Of a stretch of 64,000 bases of DNA, positions 54,941 through 64,000 are shown piece by piece. The first letter of the stretch is position 1. Each line of letters opens with the position of its first letter. Origin of the DNA: Metarhizium brunneum (lineage: Eukaryota > Ascomycota > Sordariomycetes > Hypocreales > Clavicipitaceae); the NCBI RefSeq assembly GCF_013426205.1, contig NC_089422.1:5890001-5954000 (forward strand), written 5' to 3'. The notes under the pieces were generated by a model. The model had not been told where the DNA came from. It made no database searches and was given only the letters and a program-made list of their open reading frames with translations. Both the position numbers and the translations under genes were made by a program.

Positions 54941-55329
54941 TGAATTGCTCGGCGGGCTCACTCTTTTTGCTAGGTGCGCTCATGCACCTCCAGGTACCTG
55001 GATATCAGGCTATATTATAATATATTCTTATATATTTTATTATAAGTAAATATATTTTATTATAAGTAAATATATTTTATTATAAATAAATATATTTTAT
55101 TATAAATAAATATATTTTATTATAAATAAATATATTTTATTATAAATAAATATATTTTATTATAAATAAATATATTTTATTATAAATAAATATATTTTAT
55201 TATAAATAAATATATTTTATTATAAATTATCTCTTAAAATATATAAAAAAAGTTTAAATATAATAAACACTTACCTACTAAGGGGGGTGAGCGCACCTAG
55301 CAAAAAGAGTGAGCCCGCCGAGCAATTCA
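54941..55329. mobile_element. Foldback element: perfect 42 bp inverted repeats around an AT-rich array
   Basis: Left arm 54941-54982 (TGAATTGCTCGGCGGGCTCA...) and right arm 55288-55329 are exact reverse complements over 42 bp. The 305 bp between them is almost pure A/T in its centre (tandem array 55031-55227). No open frame for a transposase. There is no clear target duplication: the left flank ends CTCGTCGAA and the right flank begins CCTCGAGTA. Confidence 0.75.
55031..55227. repeat. Tandem array of a 20 bp unit, about 10 copies
   Basis: The unit TATATTTTATTATAAATAAA is repeated head to tail. The first two copies read AAGTAAA where all others read AAATAAA; the last decays into AAATTAT. Confidence 0.95.
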
Positions 55330-55800
55330 CCTCGAGTAGGTCAAGCGCTGCCAAATCAAGATGTAGGCTGCCTTTTAAGCAATCACTGTGACTGATGAAA
55401 TGCGGGGGACATTCTGTCTCATGTGATGCAGTGATGTTGGATTCATCGAAGGTATACAATGAGTCAGACGCATGAGGCAAACGGAGGACACCAACCATAA
55501 TCGAGCTGGCCAACACCGTTTGCAGAATATTGGTCTGACACCCACACCGTATTCACAATTTACCAGGCTGCCAATAGGTTGACCTATGAAACCTCTGCTG
55601 CCCCAAGCCTTGTCCCGCCGTTGTGTGACACAAACGCCGACATCTCGGGCACCTAAAACCCAACTGACAAACATTTAAGACGGAGCTGCTGACTGCTCAA
55701 TCCTAAATCATGCAACCTTTTCTTTACCCGCGTGGTGATTCTCTTTGATAATTATACTTTCTACTTCACAAGCCTTGCTCTTGTCAATCTTCTCCTCAAA
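55330..55800. other. Intergenic / promoter of the helicase gene
   Basis: A minus-strand frame (55516 downward) reads sensibly into the right arm of the foldback element and may be the displaced 5' part of the 53332-54855 gene, but I cannot prove it. Confidence 0.35.
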
Positions 55801-58800
55801 ATGGCGTCAGGAGAGTTGGCGTCTGGGAGAGCGAAAAAGCTGATAGAGCGGTTTAAGAACAACATTGAGGGGAAAAGCACAATCAGCACCAATCAGGATG
55901 CCAATCACTTTCTTGAGGCCACTGACATCTTATGTCGATGCAAAACGCCAGCTTTTTATGTAGAGTCGATCATTTCGAGCGCGAAAGGAGTCGAAACTCT
56001 GGGGAGCGTTGTGCGAAGCGATCTCTCCACGGGCTTCATCTCATCTGTCATGACCATGCTGATGAAGCATCTTTCGAATCCCATGGTAAAAACCATCAAC
56101 AGTGGGCACTTTCTTCAACGCATCTTGTTCGCGGTCCTGTGCCCCCCTACTTTCTGGTCAGCTGTTCTCAAACACCAGCAGAGTACTGGATTTAGTGTGG
56201 GTGAAGTTGAGACTTTTGCCTGGCTTTGTTTGGAGATTGTCTCAATGAAGTCTCCCGAACTTGACACACTGTATGGCGACGTTGGGGCTTTGATGGATAG
56301 CCAGTCTCTCATCAGAGCAGCCTCACATCCGGTCAGGAAACTGGCCTATCGAATCGAAAAAATCCTCAAACTGCACTCGATTGCGGCTACCGCAACCACA
56401 GGTCATGGCCCCGGTGGCCGCCATGACAATGACTTCCTGGACTTTCGCGCAATCTCCATCTATCCGACCGCAGATGAAGTCCGTTCCATGGATGAACCAT
56501 TTCTGCAACGGTTAGATGATGTGTTCGATGTTCCGCGCGAGTCTCGGTCAGCTACATACCTCTCGTGGCTCTATCGGCTACTGAGAGAAGACATGCTTGC
56601 AGATATGAGGGACAATCTTGCCATTGCATGGGGCCAGAGGAAGGGACGGCGGAAACCTCCACGTCTTGGCGGACTGAGCCTCGTAGGATTCGGCGACGGC
56701 AGCAAGACGCGTGTTAATCCACTGGCTCTACAGCTGCAATGCGAGGATGGAATCGTATTCCCTCGTTCGATTGACCAGAGAGATCGAAAAACCTTCCTCG
56801 AAGGCTCTGGAAAATCGTTCATGAAAAACAACTCTATAGGCGTATTGTGCCGTAACAATGATATCATCGCCTTTGGCTGTCTAATTCGCAATGTCGACCT
56901 GCTGCTGAAAAAGACACCCACTGTCGTCATCAAGTTCATCAACGTAGAGGCATTGAAGAACTCATTGGAAGCACTCCTACATCCTATGAAAGGTGAACTC
57001 CAATTTCATGTTGTCGATACCGCTACTTTTGCCTATGAGCCCATCTTGCAGCGGTTGAAGGAGATTTACGAAATACCACTTGAAGACATGGTGCTGGATC
57101 CAAAATCGGCCACAAGCCTATATCAGCCGCCTGAAAAACTGTCGCAATTATTGAGGCAACTCCGAGCAGCACTTGACAAGCAACAAGAAGTTAACCTGTC
57201 CTCCTTCGGCCACATAGGCGGATCTATCCGTGTATCTGGTGCACAGCTGGAATCTCTGATCAACGGTCTGGAAAACTGCGTTGGTCAGATACAAGGTCCG
57301 CCAGGCACGGGGAAATCATTCATCGGGGCTCTGATATCGAGAATCATCCTTAAGCTCACCAATTATCGGATTTTGGTGTTGAGCTATACAAACCATGCTC
57401 TGGACCAGTTTCTCGAGGACCTATTGGACATCGGAGTATCGGAAAGGGACATGGTGCGGATCGGTTCCAAATCGACAACGAGAACTGAACCTCTTCGGCT
57501 TGAAACACTCTGCAAACAGCCAGCATTTCGGTTCTCCTTTGAAGTCAATGCTACCATTCGAAAGTATAAATCAGAAGCCTCTGACGTCAATGAACGGCTC
57601 GTTGATGTAGGGGAAAAACTCGCAACCGCCTACGTCGACCCAGATGACATACTTACGCTGCTGGAGTTCTCCGAAGATGCGACACCTTTTTGGCCCGCAT
57701 TTCAAGTCCCAAAGCAGGATGATGGCTTTGAACTAATGGGCAAGAATAACAAGCCGATTCGAGCAGGTGAAATTCTGGAGTTATGGGTACAGGGGCAAGA
57801 TTCCGGTGTTGTTCGTGCTCTGCTAGCCTCCATGGACCCAGCATCTCGCTCGGTATGGAGCATCCCCATCAGCTCGCGAACGGAGTTTTTGAATCAGTGG
57901 TGCTCCAAAGTACGCCATGACCAGACCCAAGAGTTTGCTAGCCTTGCGGAGATGTCGAGCAGGATTCAGCGAGAAATTGACAGTTTGTACAACGAATCCA
58001 AGCGAAAGGTTCTGCGGAGTAAACGTGTTATTGGTTGCACTACTACTGCGGCGGCCATGTACCAATCTATCATCGAGTCAGCGCAGCCTGACATGGTCTT
58101 AGTCGAAGAGGCAGGAGAGATTCTAGAAGCTCACATCATCACTGCACTCAGCTCATCGGTGAAACAGCTCGTGCTCATTGGTGACCATAAACAACTTCGC
58201 CCCAAGGTAAACAACTATACCCTCACAGTGGAAAAGGGCGAAGGGTTCAACCTCAACATGTCCATGTTCGAAAGGCTGATACATCAGGGCCACTCATATA
58301 CTACTCTCCGAGAACAGCATCGCAGCCATCCCGAGATTTCCCACTTTGTCCGTCGCCTGGCCTATGAACATCTTGAAAATAATCCGAAAACCCTCGAGCG
58401 TGAAAAAGTCAGAGGACTCAAAGGGAGAGTTATTTTTGTCCATCATGAGCACCAGGAGGAGAAACTTGCTGATGTGGCCGATCGTCAGCTGGGAGAGTCC
58501 AAGAAAAACGCGTTCGAGGCTGAAATGGTGCTCAAGATGGTCCGGTACCTAAGCCAGCAAGGATATAAATCCAAGCACATGGTAGTCCTGACGCCGTACT
58601 TGGGTCAGCTGTCGTTGTTGAGACAAAAACTCAGTCGTGATCATGACCCCTGGTTGAATGACCTGGACTCATATGAATTGACTCGTGCCGGGCTGATGAC
58701 ACAAGCCGCTGCCAAAGTGAACAAACAGCCGCTGCGGTTGTCCACCATTGGTTTGTCATAAGAAATGGTAACTGCACTGGTGTTGAAAGCTAACTTTTAT

Positions 58801-61800
58801 AGATAATTACCAAGGCGAGGAGAGCGACATTGTCATCGCGTCTCTCACCAGAAGCAACTCATCTGGAGATATCGGATTCATGGCCGCACCCGAGCGACTG
58901 GTGGTTCTCATGTCACGAGCGAGGAATTGCGCCGTGCTATTTGGAAATATGCACACTTTTACAAAGAGTAAAAAGGGCGGCGAGTTGTGGGGAGACTTTT
59001 TCCAGGCCCTTAAAGAAAAGGAGTGCTTGTTCGATGGTGTGCCTGTGTATTGTGAGCGACACCCTGATCGAGAGGCACTCCTGAAATCAGCAAATGACTT
59101 CGACCAGCATTGCCCTGATGGGGGCTGTTCAGAGCCTTGGTAGGTTATTCTCCGTTTTAGTGTTACAGCATTGATCCCCCCTTTTAACATTTGTTAGTGG
59201 CAAGCCGTTGAGCTGTGGGAAGCATGCCTGTGATCTTCGATGCCATCGAGCTATTGATCATTCTCAGTTTCCCTGCAACAAAAGGGTCTCTCATACTTGT
59301 GTTCGAGGGCACAAGTCGAAAATCCTCTGCTCAACAAAAGTTGAAGGCTGCAAGTCGTGTGCTCGCGAAGATGAAGAGATTCGCCGGCGCGCCGCACAAG
59401 ACTTGAAGTTAGAGATCATGAGACAAGAAAAACAAGCCGCATATGCTAGTGAACTTCAAAAGATTGGCGATGAGATTGATCACTATGAGCGCGTCTTGGC
59501 TTACAAGAGAGAAGAGCAGACGCAACAGGCTCAGCTGGAAGAAAAGAAGGCCAAGCTGAAGGGCTTGAAGGCAGCCCAAGAAAGGAGAGAGGCAGTTGAA
59601 AGTTCCAAAAAGGCACAAGCGCGGAAGGACCAACCTAGGACGGGAAACAGCAAGAACTCGGGCTCCAAACTTAAGAGTCAAGCACAGCAAGAATGGGAAT
59701 GGATGAAAGAGCACGGTGAGCCCAGTAATGAGGCTCTCAACAAACTCATGGACCTAATAGGTCTCGAGACTGTAAAGGAGGAATTCTTGGCTGTCAAGTC
59801 CAACATTGATACAAAAATCCGGCAAGAGCTATCGTTGTCCGAGGAAAGACTGAGCTGTTCATTGCTGGGCAATCCGGGGACGGGTAAGATGTGCCCCAAA
59901 TACATGGCAGATGGCATGGGTGCTAACTCACAATTTCAGGAAAAACAACAGTTGCTCGCCTGTGGGCAGAATTCCTTGCATGTACAGGAGCTCTCCCTGG
60001 CGATGGCTTCAAGGAAACCTCCGGATCCAAGCTTGCCAATATGGGCGTTTCTGGCTGCGAAAAGCTCTTAGAGGACCTGAAGGACAATGGAGGGGGCGTG
60101 TTATTTATTGACGAAGCTTACCAGTTGTCCTCGGGGAACAGTCCCGGCGGCAAGGCAGTATTGGACTATCTCCTTGCCGAGGTAGAGAACCTCCGTGGCA
60201 AAGTGTCATTCGTTATTGCGGGCTATGACAAGCAAATGGAAACCTTTTTCGCCCATAATCCTGGGTTTCCCAGCCGATTTCCGATCCAGATGCGATTCAA
60301 CGACTACTCAGACGACGAGCTGCTCCAGATCCTCCAACGCCAGGTTGACCGGAAATACAAGGGCAGAATGGCCATTGAAGACGGGCCCGACGGCTTGTAT
60401 TTCCGAATAGCTGCTCGGCGGATTGGTCGCGGTCGAGGTAAAGAGGGCTTTGGTAATGCTCGTGCTGTAGAGAATGTACTGGCACAGATGGGGAAGAGGC
60501 AGTCAACCAGGCTTCGGCAAGCACGCCGGTCCGGTGCCAAGCCTGACGATCATTTTCTCACCAAAGAAGACATCATTGGTCCGGAGCCATCCGCGACGTT
60601 GGTCAATTGCAAGGCATGGCAGAGGCTGAATGAAATGATTGGCCTTGCCGAAGTAAAGCAGGAGGTTAGGGTTCTGCTGGACTCACTTACAACAAACTAC
60701 CAAAGAGAGCTTGAAGAAGAACCCCTCATGTCCTTCTCTCTCAACCGCGTCTTCATCGGGTCTCCCGGAACTGGGAAAACGACAGTGGCTAAGCTTTACG
60801 GCAAGATACTAGCATCACTGGGCATGTTGTCGAACGGTGAGGTAGTTGTCAAGACGCCGGCCGACTTCATTGGGTCTGTGCTTGGACAGTCTGAGGCGCA
60901 GACCAAGGCCATACTCGCCTCGACGATAGGTAAAGTTCTCGTCATTGACGAGGCATACGGGCTGCAAGGTGCCGGGGGTGCCGATGGCTCGCATGTAGCC
61001 GACCCATATAGGACTGCTGTCGTGGACACCATTGTGGCCGAGGTTCAAAATGTGCCCGGCGAAGACAGATGTGTTATACTTCTGGGATACAAGGAACAAA
61101 TGGAGGAAATGTTCCAAAATGTTAATCCAGGGCTCAGTCGCCGCTTCGCCATCGACTCGCCATTCATATTCCAAGACTTTGACGACGATGCCCTATCACG
61201 AATCCTGGATTTGAAGCTCAAAGATGGTGGATTCCAGGCAACTGCGCAGGCCAAGCGAGTTGCGCTGGACATTCTTTCCCGGGAGCGTAACCGTCCGAAT
61301 TTTGGCAATGCTGGTGCCATAGACAACTTATTGAGTAAAGCAAAAGGCGGCTATCAGAAGCGGATTTCCGCGGGAAAAGCGAAAAGAAGCCAATTGGAGG
61401 CAGTCGACTTTGATGACAACTTTGACCGCCGGAGCGCAACTGATGTAGAGGAACTCTTTGCAGGGGATATCGGACGCGAAAAGGTCATTTCACTACTCAA
61501 AAATATCCAGGATAGATTCAGGCAGCTCAAGAGCCTGGGAATGGATGTCGACGAGGAAATCCCATTCAACTTTTTATTTCGAGGTCCCCCAGGCACCGGA
61601 AAGACGATGACGGCAAGGAAGTTTGGCAAGTTGTACTACGACATGGGATTCCTCAGCAAGGCCGAGGTGGTCGAATGCTCAGCAACAGACCTCATTGGCC
61701 AGTACGTTGGACATACCGGTCCAAAAGTCCACAAGGTTTTGAACAATGCGCTCGGAAAAGTCTTGTTCATCGACGAGGCCTACCGACTCGCAGGGCACGG

Positions 61801-62779
61801 CTTCGCAAAGGAAGCAGTTGACGAGCTCGTGGACTCGGTCACCAAAGAAAAGTACAAAGGCAAGCTCATCATAATCCTGGCCGGCTACGTCAAAGACATC
61901 AACAATCTTTTGTCTGCGAATCCTGGGATGACGAGCCGATTCCCCGAGACGATAGACTTTGACCCGCTCAGCGCTGAGGACTGCCTCAAGCTGCTCACAA
62001 GCTCGCTGGCCAAGAGGAAGGCAGACATTGAGCGAAAAGGAAAACTGCTAGACTTGTCCTGCTTGCAATACCCATCCGAAGATTTTGAAAGGAACATTCT
62101 GGACTTGTTTCGGTCACTCTCAGGGGTCGAGGGATGGGCCAGCGCGAGGGATGTTAAGCAGCTTGCCAAGGACATCTTTCGCAATGTAGATCTTTCTTCT
62201 CCGTCATTAAAAGTCGAGCAAGATGAGGTCAGCGAAGCGCTTAACACCATGCTCCTGAAACGCTCAAAAATGGAACAAGATGCTGCGGCGACAGACTTGA
62301 GCCTGGACTTGGCGAACCTCCAACTGCGCGAGGGTTCGCGACCACCCTTGCCCTCCCAGAGCAATATATCTACCAAATCCCAGCAAGAAGAGCGCACAAA
62401 CAAGACAGATGACGTGGTCAGTACGGAGGAGCCCGACCAAGACAAATCGGCCTGCGATGGCCTGGGCATTCGGGACGCTGGTGTAAGAGATGAGGTTTGG
62501 GAACAGCTTCAGCAAGATTGGGCCGAGGAGCAACGCCGCGAGGCAGAGTATCGCGAATTAAAAGAGGCGCAGAAATCTGCTACAGACGAGAATCGGGAGC
62601 GCATTGTGCGGCAGTTGATAGAAGAAGAAAAACGTAGGAAAGAAGAGGCGGCTATGAAGGCAAGATTAATGGCTCTTGGAAGATGTCCCGTTGGCTATCA
62701 CTGGATTAAGCAAAGCGGTGGTTACAGATGCGCTGGGGGTTCCCATTACATGTCAGATGCGGATATTAATGCCCTTTGA
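55801..62779 (+). CDS. Giant SF1 helicase / zinc-region / triple CbxX-AAA ATPase fusion (ZNFX1-like)
   Basis: Exons 55801-58750, 58803-59139, 59198-59883 and 59940-62779, 2270 aa; the three introns (52, 58 and 56 nt) restore frame, two of them inside invariant motifs. ATG 55801; the open frame above it starts only with TTG. Residues 1-480 are helical. Residues 490-1110 are an SF1/UPF1-type helicase: GPPGTGKS (about 498), SYTNHALDQFLEDL, VLVEEAGE (about 764), IGDHKQLRP, LREQHRSHPEI, and after the first intron NYQGEESDIVIASLTRSN. Next comes a Cys/His region (CGKPLSCGKHACDLRCH) like NFX1 fingers, then a coiled coil (about 1175-1260). Three CbxX/CfqX-type AAA domains follow with Walker A at about 1319 (GNPGTGK), 1597 (GSPGTGKT) and 1872 (GPPGTGKT) and Walker B FIDEAY or VIDEAY. 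The C-terminus has GYHWIKQSGGYRCAGGSH. Related ZNFX1-class helicases act in RNA silencing and antiviral defence; a similar role here is inference. Confidence 0.93.
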
Positions 62780-63632
62780 GCAGTGCAGGGGAATATGATG
62801 GTAGATTTGCACTAGGATTTTATTGTTTATTATTTTTTTTTTGACGCTCTTCCCAGTCCGGTATCCGACCAAGGATTTTGCAAAGATGATTCATCACGCA
62901 GTCTTTGGATATGTGTCGCTGCGACTCATGAGAGAATATAGCATGGTAATTTGCATTCGCAATGACACTGCTTTGCAGAAACGACGAATAGGGAATGCTC
63001 GCCGTGGAAGTACCCATAGATGTCATGTACTATGTATTTTATAGCAGGCCTACTAGAGATTGATCAGCTATTTACATACTGGCACTAGGACAGACACGTA
63101 TAATCCAAAGGGATTGCTAAAGCAAATAGCGAGGACAGAGAAGAACAACAACCACAGCCCGAATCGCAGACATTGCCAAGCTCTACGTCACGAATACATG
63201 GCCGACTACAAGTTCCGCCGCACATGGTTCGGGTGTGTGGTGAGGGAACTAGTGGCAATCTTAATTCGACATGTTCGTATTTAACCTAGTTCTTTTATTC
63301 TCCAACCTATCCAAATACTAATGGAAGCACTACATCAGGGTAGGGCCTAGTAAAGACGACGCAATATGGCTGGTCGTGCCTAAGCCATATATCCGTAACA
63401 GACCACGTAAAACACCATGAATACCCGCATCGCGATGCATTAGACGCTAGCAAACTAGCAGCCAAATGGTAAACACTATCTGTTCGTTAACACCGTGTGC
63501 TAGTTTCGCCTCATCCCGGAGGATGAGCTGTGTATGTACCAATACCAAATATACAAGGAGCTCGATGTCTTAAGCTGTGGATGGGACACCCGCCACAGCC
63601 TCCATCGCTCCTTCGGTCCCACTTCAATGTAT
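62780..63632. other. Intergenic
   Basis: No supported gene; short frames at 62823-63044 and 63060-63284 look random. Confidence 0.45.
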
Positions 63633-63971
63633 TACCCGTTGGCAACTAAGTGGACTTTTACTTAGTTAGCCACAAAATTCTAAGACAGCCATGAAAGTCT
63701 AAGATAACTAGTACTTACTTTTAATTAAAATATAATATTAAAAAAACTATTAAATTAGCTATAAGAAAAGCTATAAAAAAAGCTAAAAGAACTAAAAAAG
63801 CTTATAAAGCCAAGGCTACCAAGTAAATTTATATTGGCGGTTTTACCTCTTCTAGAGGGGTAATTAATTTATATATAAAAGTCTAGGTAAAGCTTATCCT
63901 GGCCTTTTATAGCTGTCCTAGAATTTTATGGCCAATTAAGTAGGAAGGGTCCACTTAGTTGCCAACGGGTA
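63633..63971. mobile_element. Tc1/mariner-type MITE, 21 bp exact TIR extending imperfectly to about 70 bp, TA flanks
   Basis: Left CCCGTTGGCAACTAAGTGGAC (63635-63655) is exactly inverted at 63949-63969, and each end is bordered by TA (63633-63634 and 63970-63971), as for a TA target duplication. The similarity of the arms continues with mismatches for another ~50 bp (shared AAAATTCTA and GACAGC blocks). The interior is AT-rich and non-coding. Confidence 0.75.
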
Positions 63972-64000
63972 TGTATTTTCCCATTCCCTAGCACTCCACA

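Noticed and set aside
55031..55227. CRISPR-like array
   Set aside because: Units are contiguous with no unique spacers and consist of A/T only; this is a tandem satellite in a eukaryotic genome.

Overview
The window is nuclear DNA of a filamentous ascomycete (Pezizomycotina). The evidence is short introns of 45-105 nt with GT-AG ends and CTAAC-type branch sites, TATA boxes 30-100 bp upstream of ATGs, pyrimidine-rich promoters, and fungal families (F-box/DUF7600, SAT4-type rhodopsin domain, fungal P450s, PNS1, HEX-less APH kinases). The mix of secreted and toxin-like genes, decayed metabolite genes and C-to-T-type (RIP-like) decay fits a Hypocreales fungus, perhaps an insect- or nematode-associated Clavicipitaceae; that placement is inference. 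I saw no rRNA, tRNA or CRISPR.

Layout. 0-5 kb: a secreted protein gene with a Cys-rich last exon, then the choline-transporter-like gene PNS1. 6.5-13 kb: a gene desert holding a frameshifted small secreted Cys-rich gene, a dead Ty1/Copia RT-RNase H relic, three copies of a ~195 bp LTR-like repeat and a 141 bp MITE-like element. 14-17.4 kb: three small intact genes (Vps62-type toxin-like protein, an 80-aa beta-rich protein, a 105-aa orphan). 18-23 kb: a GNAT acetyltransferase, an orphan helical gene, and an APH-type kinase pseudogene whose promoter region is an old LTR-like copy.

23.5-34.4 kb is the most interesting block: a secreted FGE-fold protein, a type II membrane glycosyltransferase-like protein with a lectin-like domain, a 726-aa nucleotidyltransferase/HAD/kinase fusion, and a nucleotide-sugar transporter fused to a lumenal domain, the last two divergent from one 1 kb promoter. 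Together they look like an undescribed activated-intermediate and glycan-decoration pathway (inference). 34.7-44.8 kb is a decayed metabolic cluster: truncated MFS, a P450 with two frameshifts, a 5'-truncated P450 and a GMC oxidoreductase with an internal deletion, mixed with an intact DUF4267 gene and a SAT4/rhodopsin-domain gene. 46-50.2 kb: an F-box gene with one frameshift and a badly decayed kinase-like pseudogene. 51-54.9 kb: a Kex2-processed secreted protein, a small membrane protein and a conserved fungal protein whose 5' end runs into a foldback element with perfect 42 bp arms around a 20 bp AT-rich tandem array. 55.8-62.8 kb: one giant 2270-aa protein, an SF1 (ZNFX1-like) helicase with a zinc region and three CbxX-type AAA domains. 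The window ends in a TA-flanked MITE.

Most spliced gene models here were built by hand: a reading frame was followed until it broke, and GT-AG (once GC-AG) introns were accepted only where they restored frame and family sequence.
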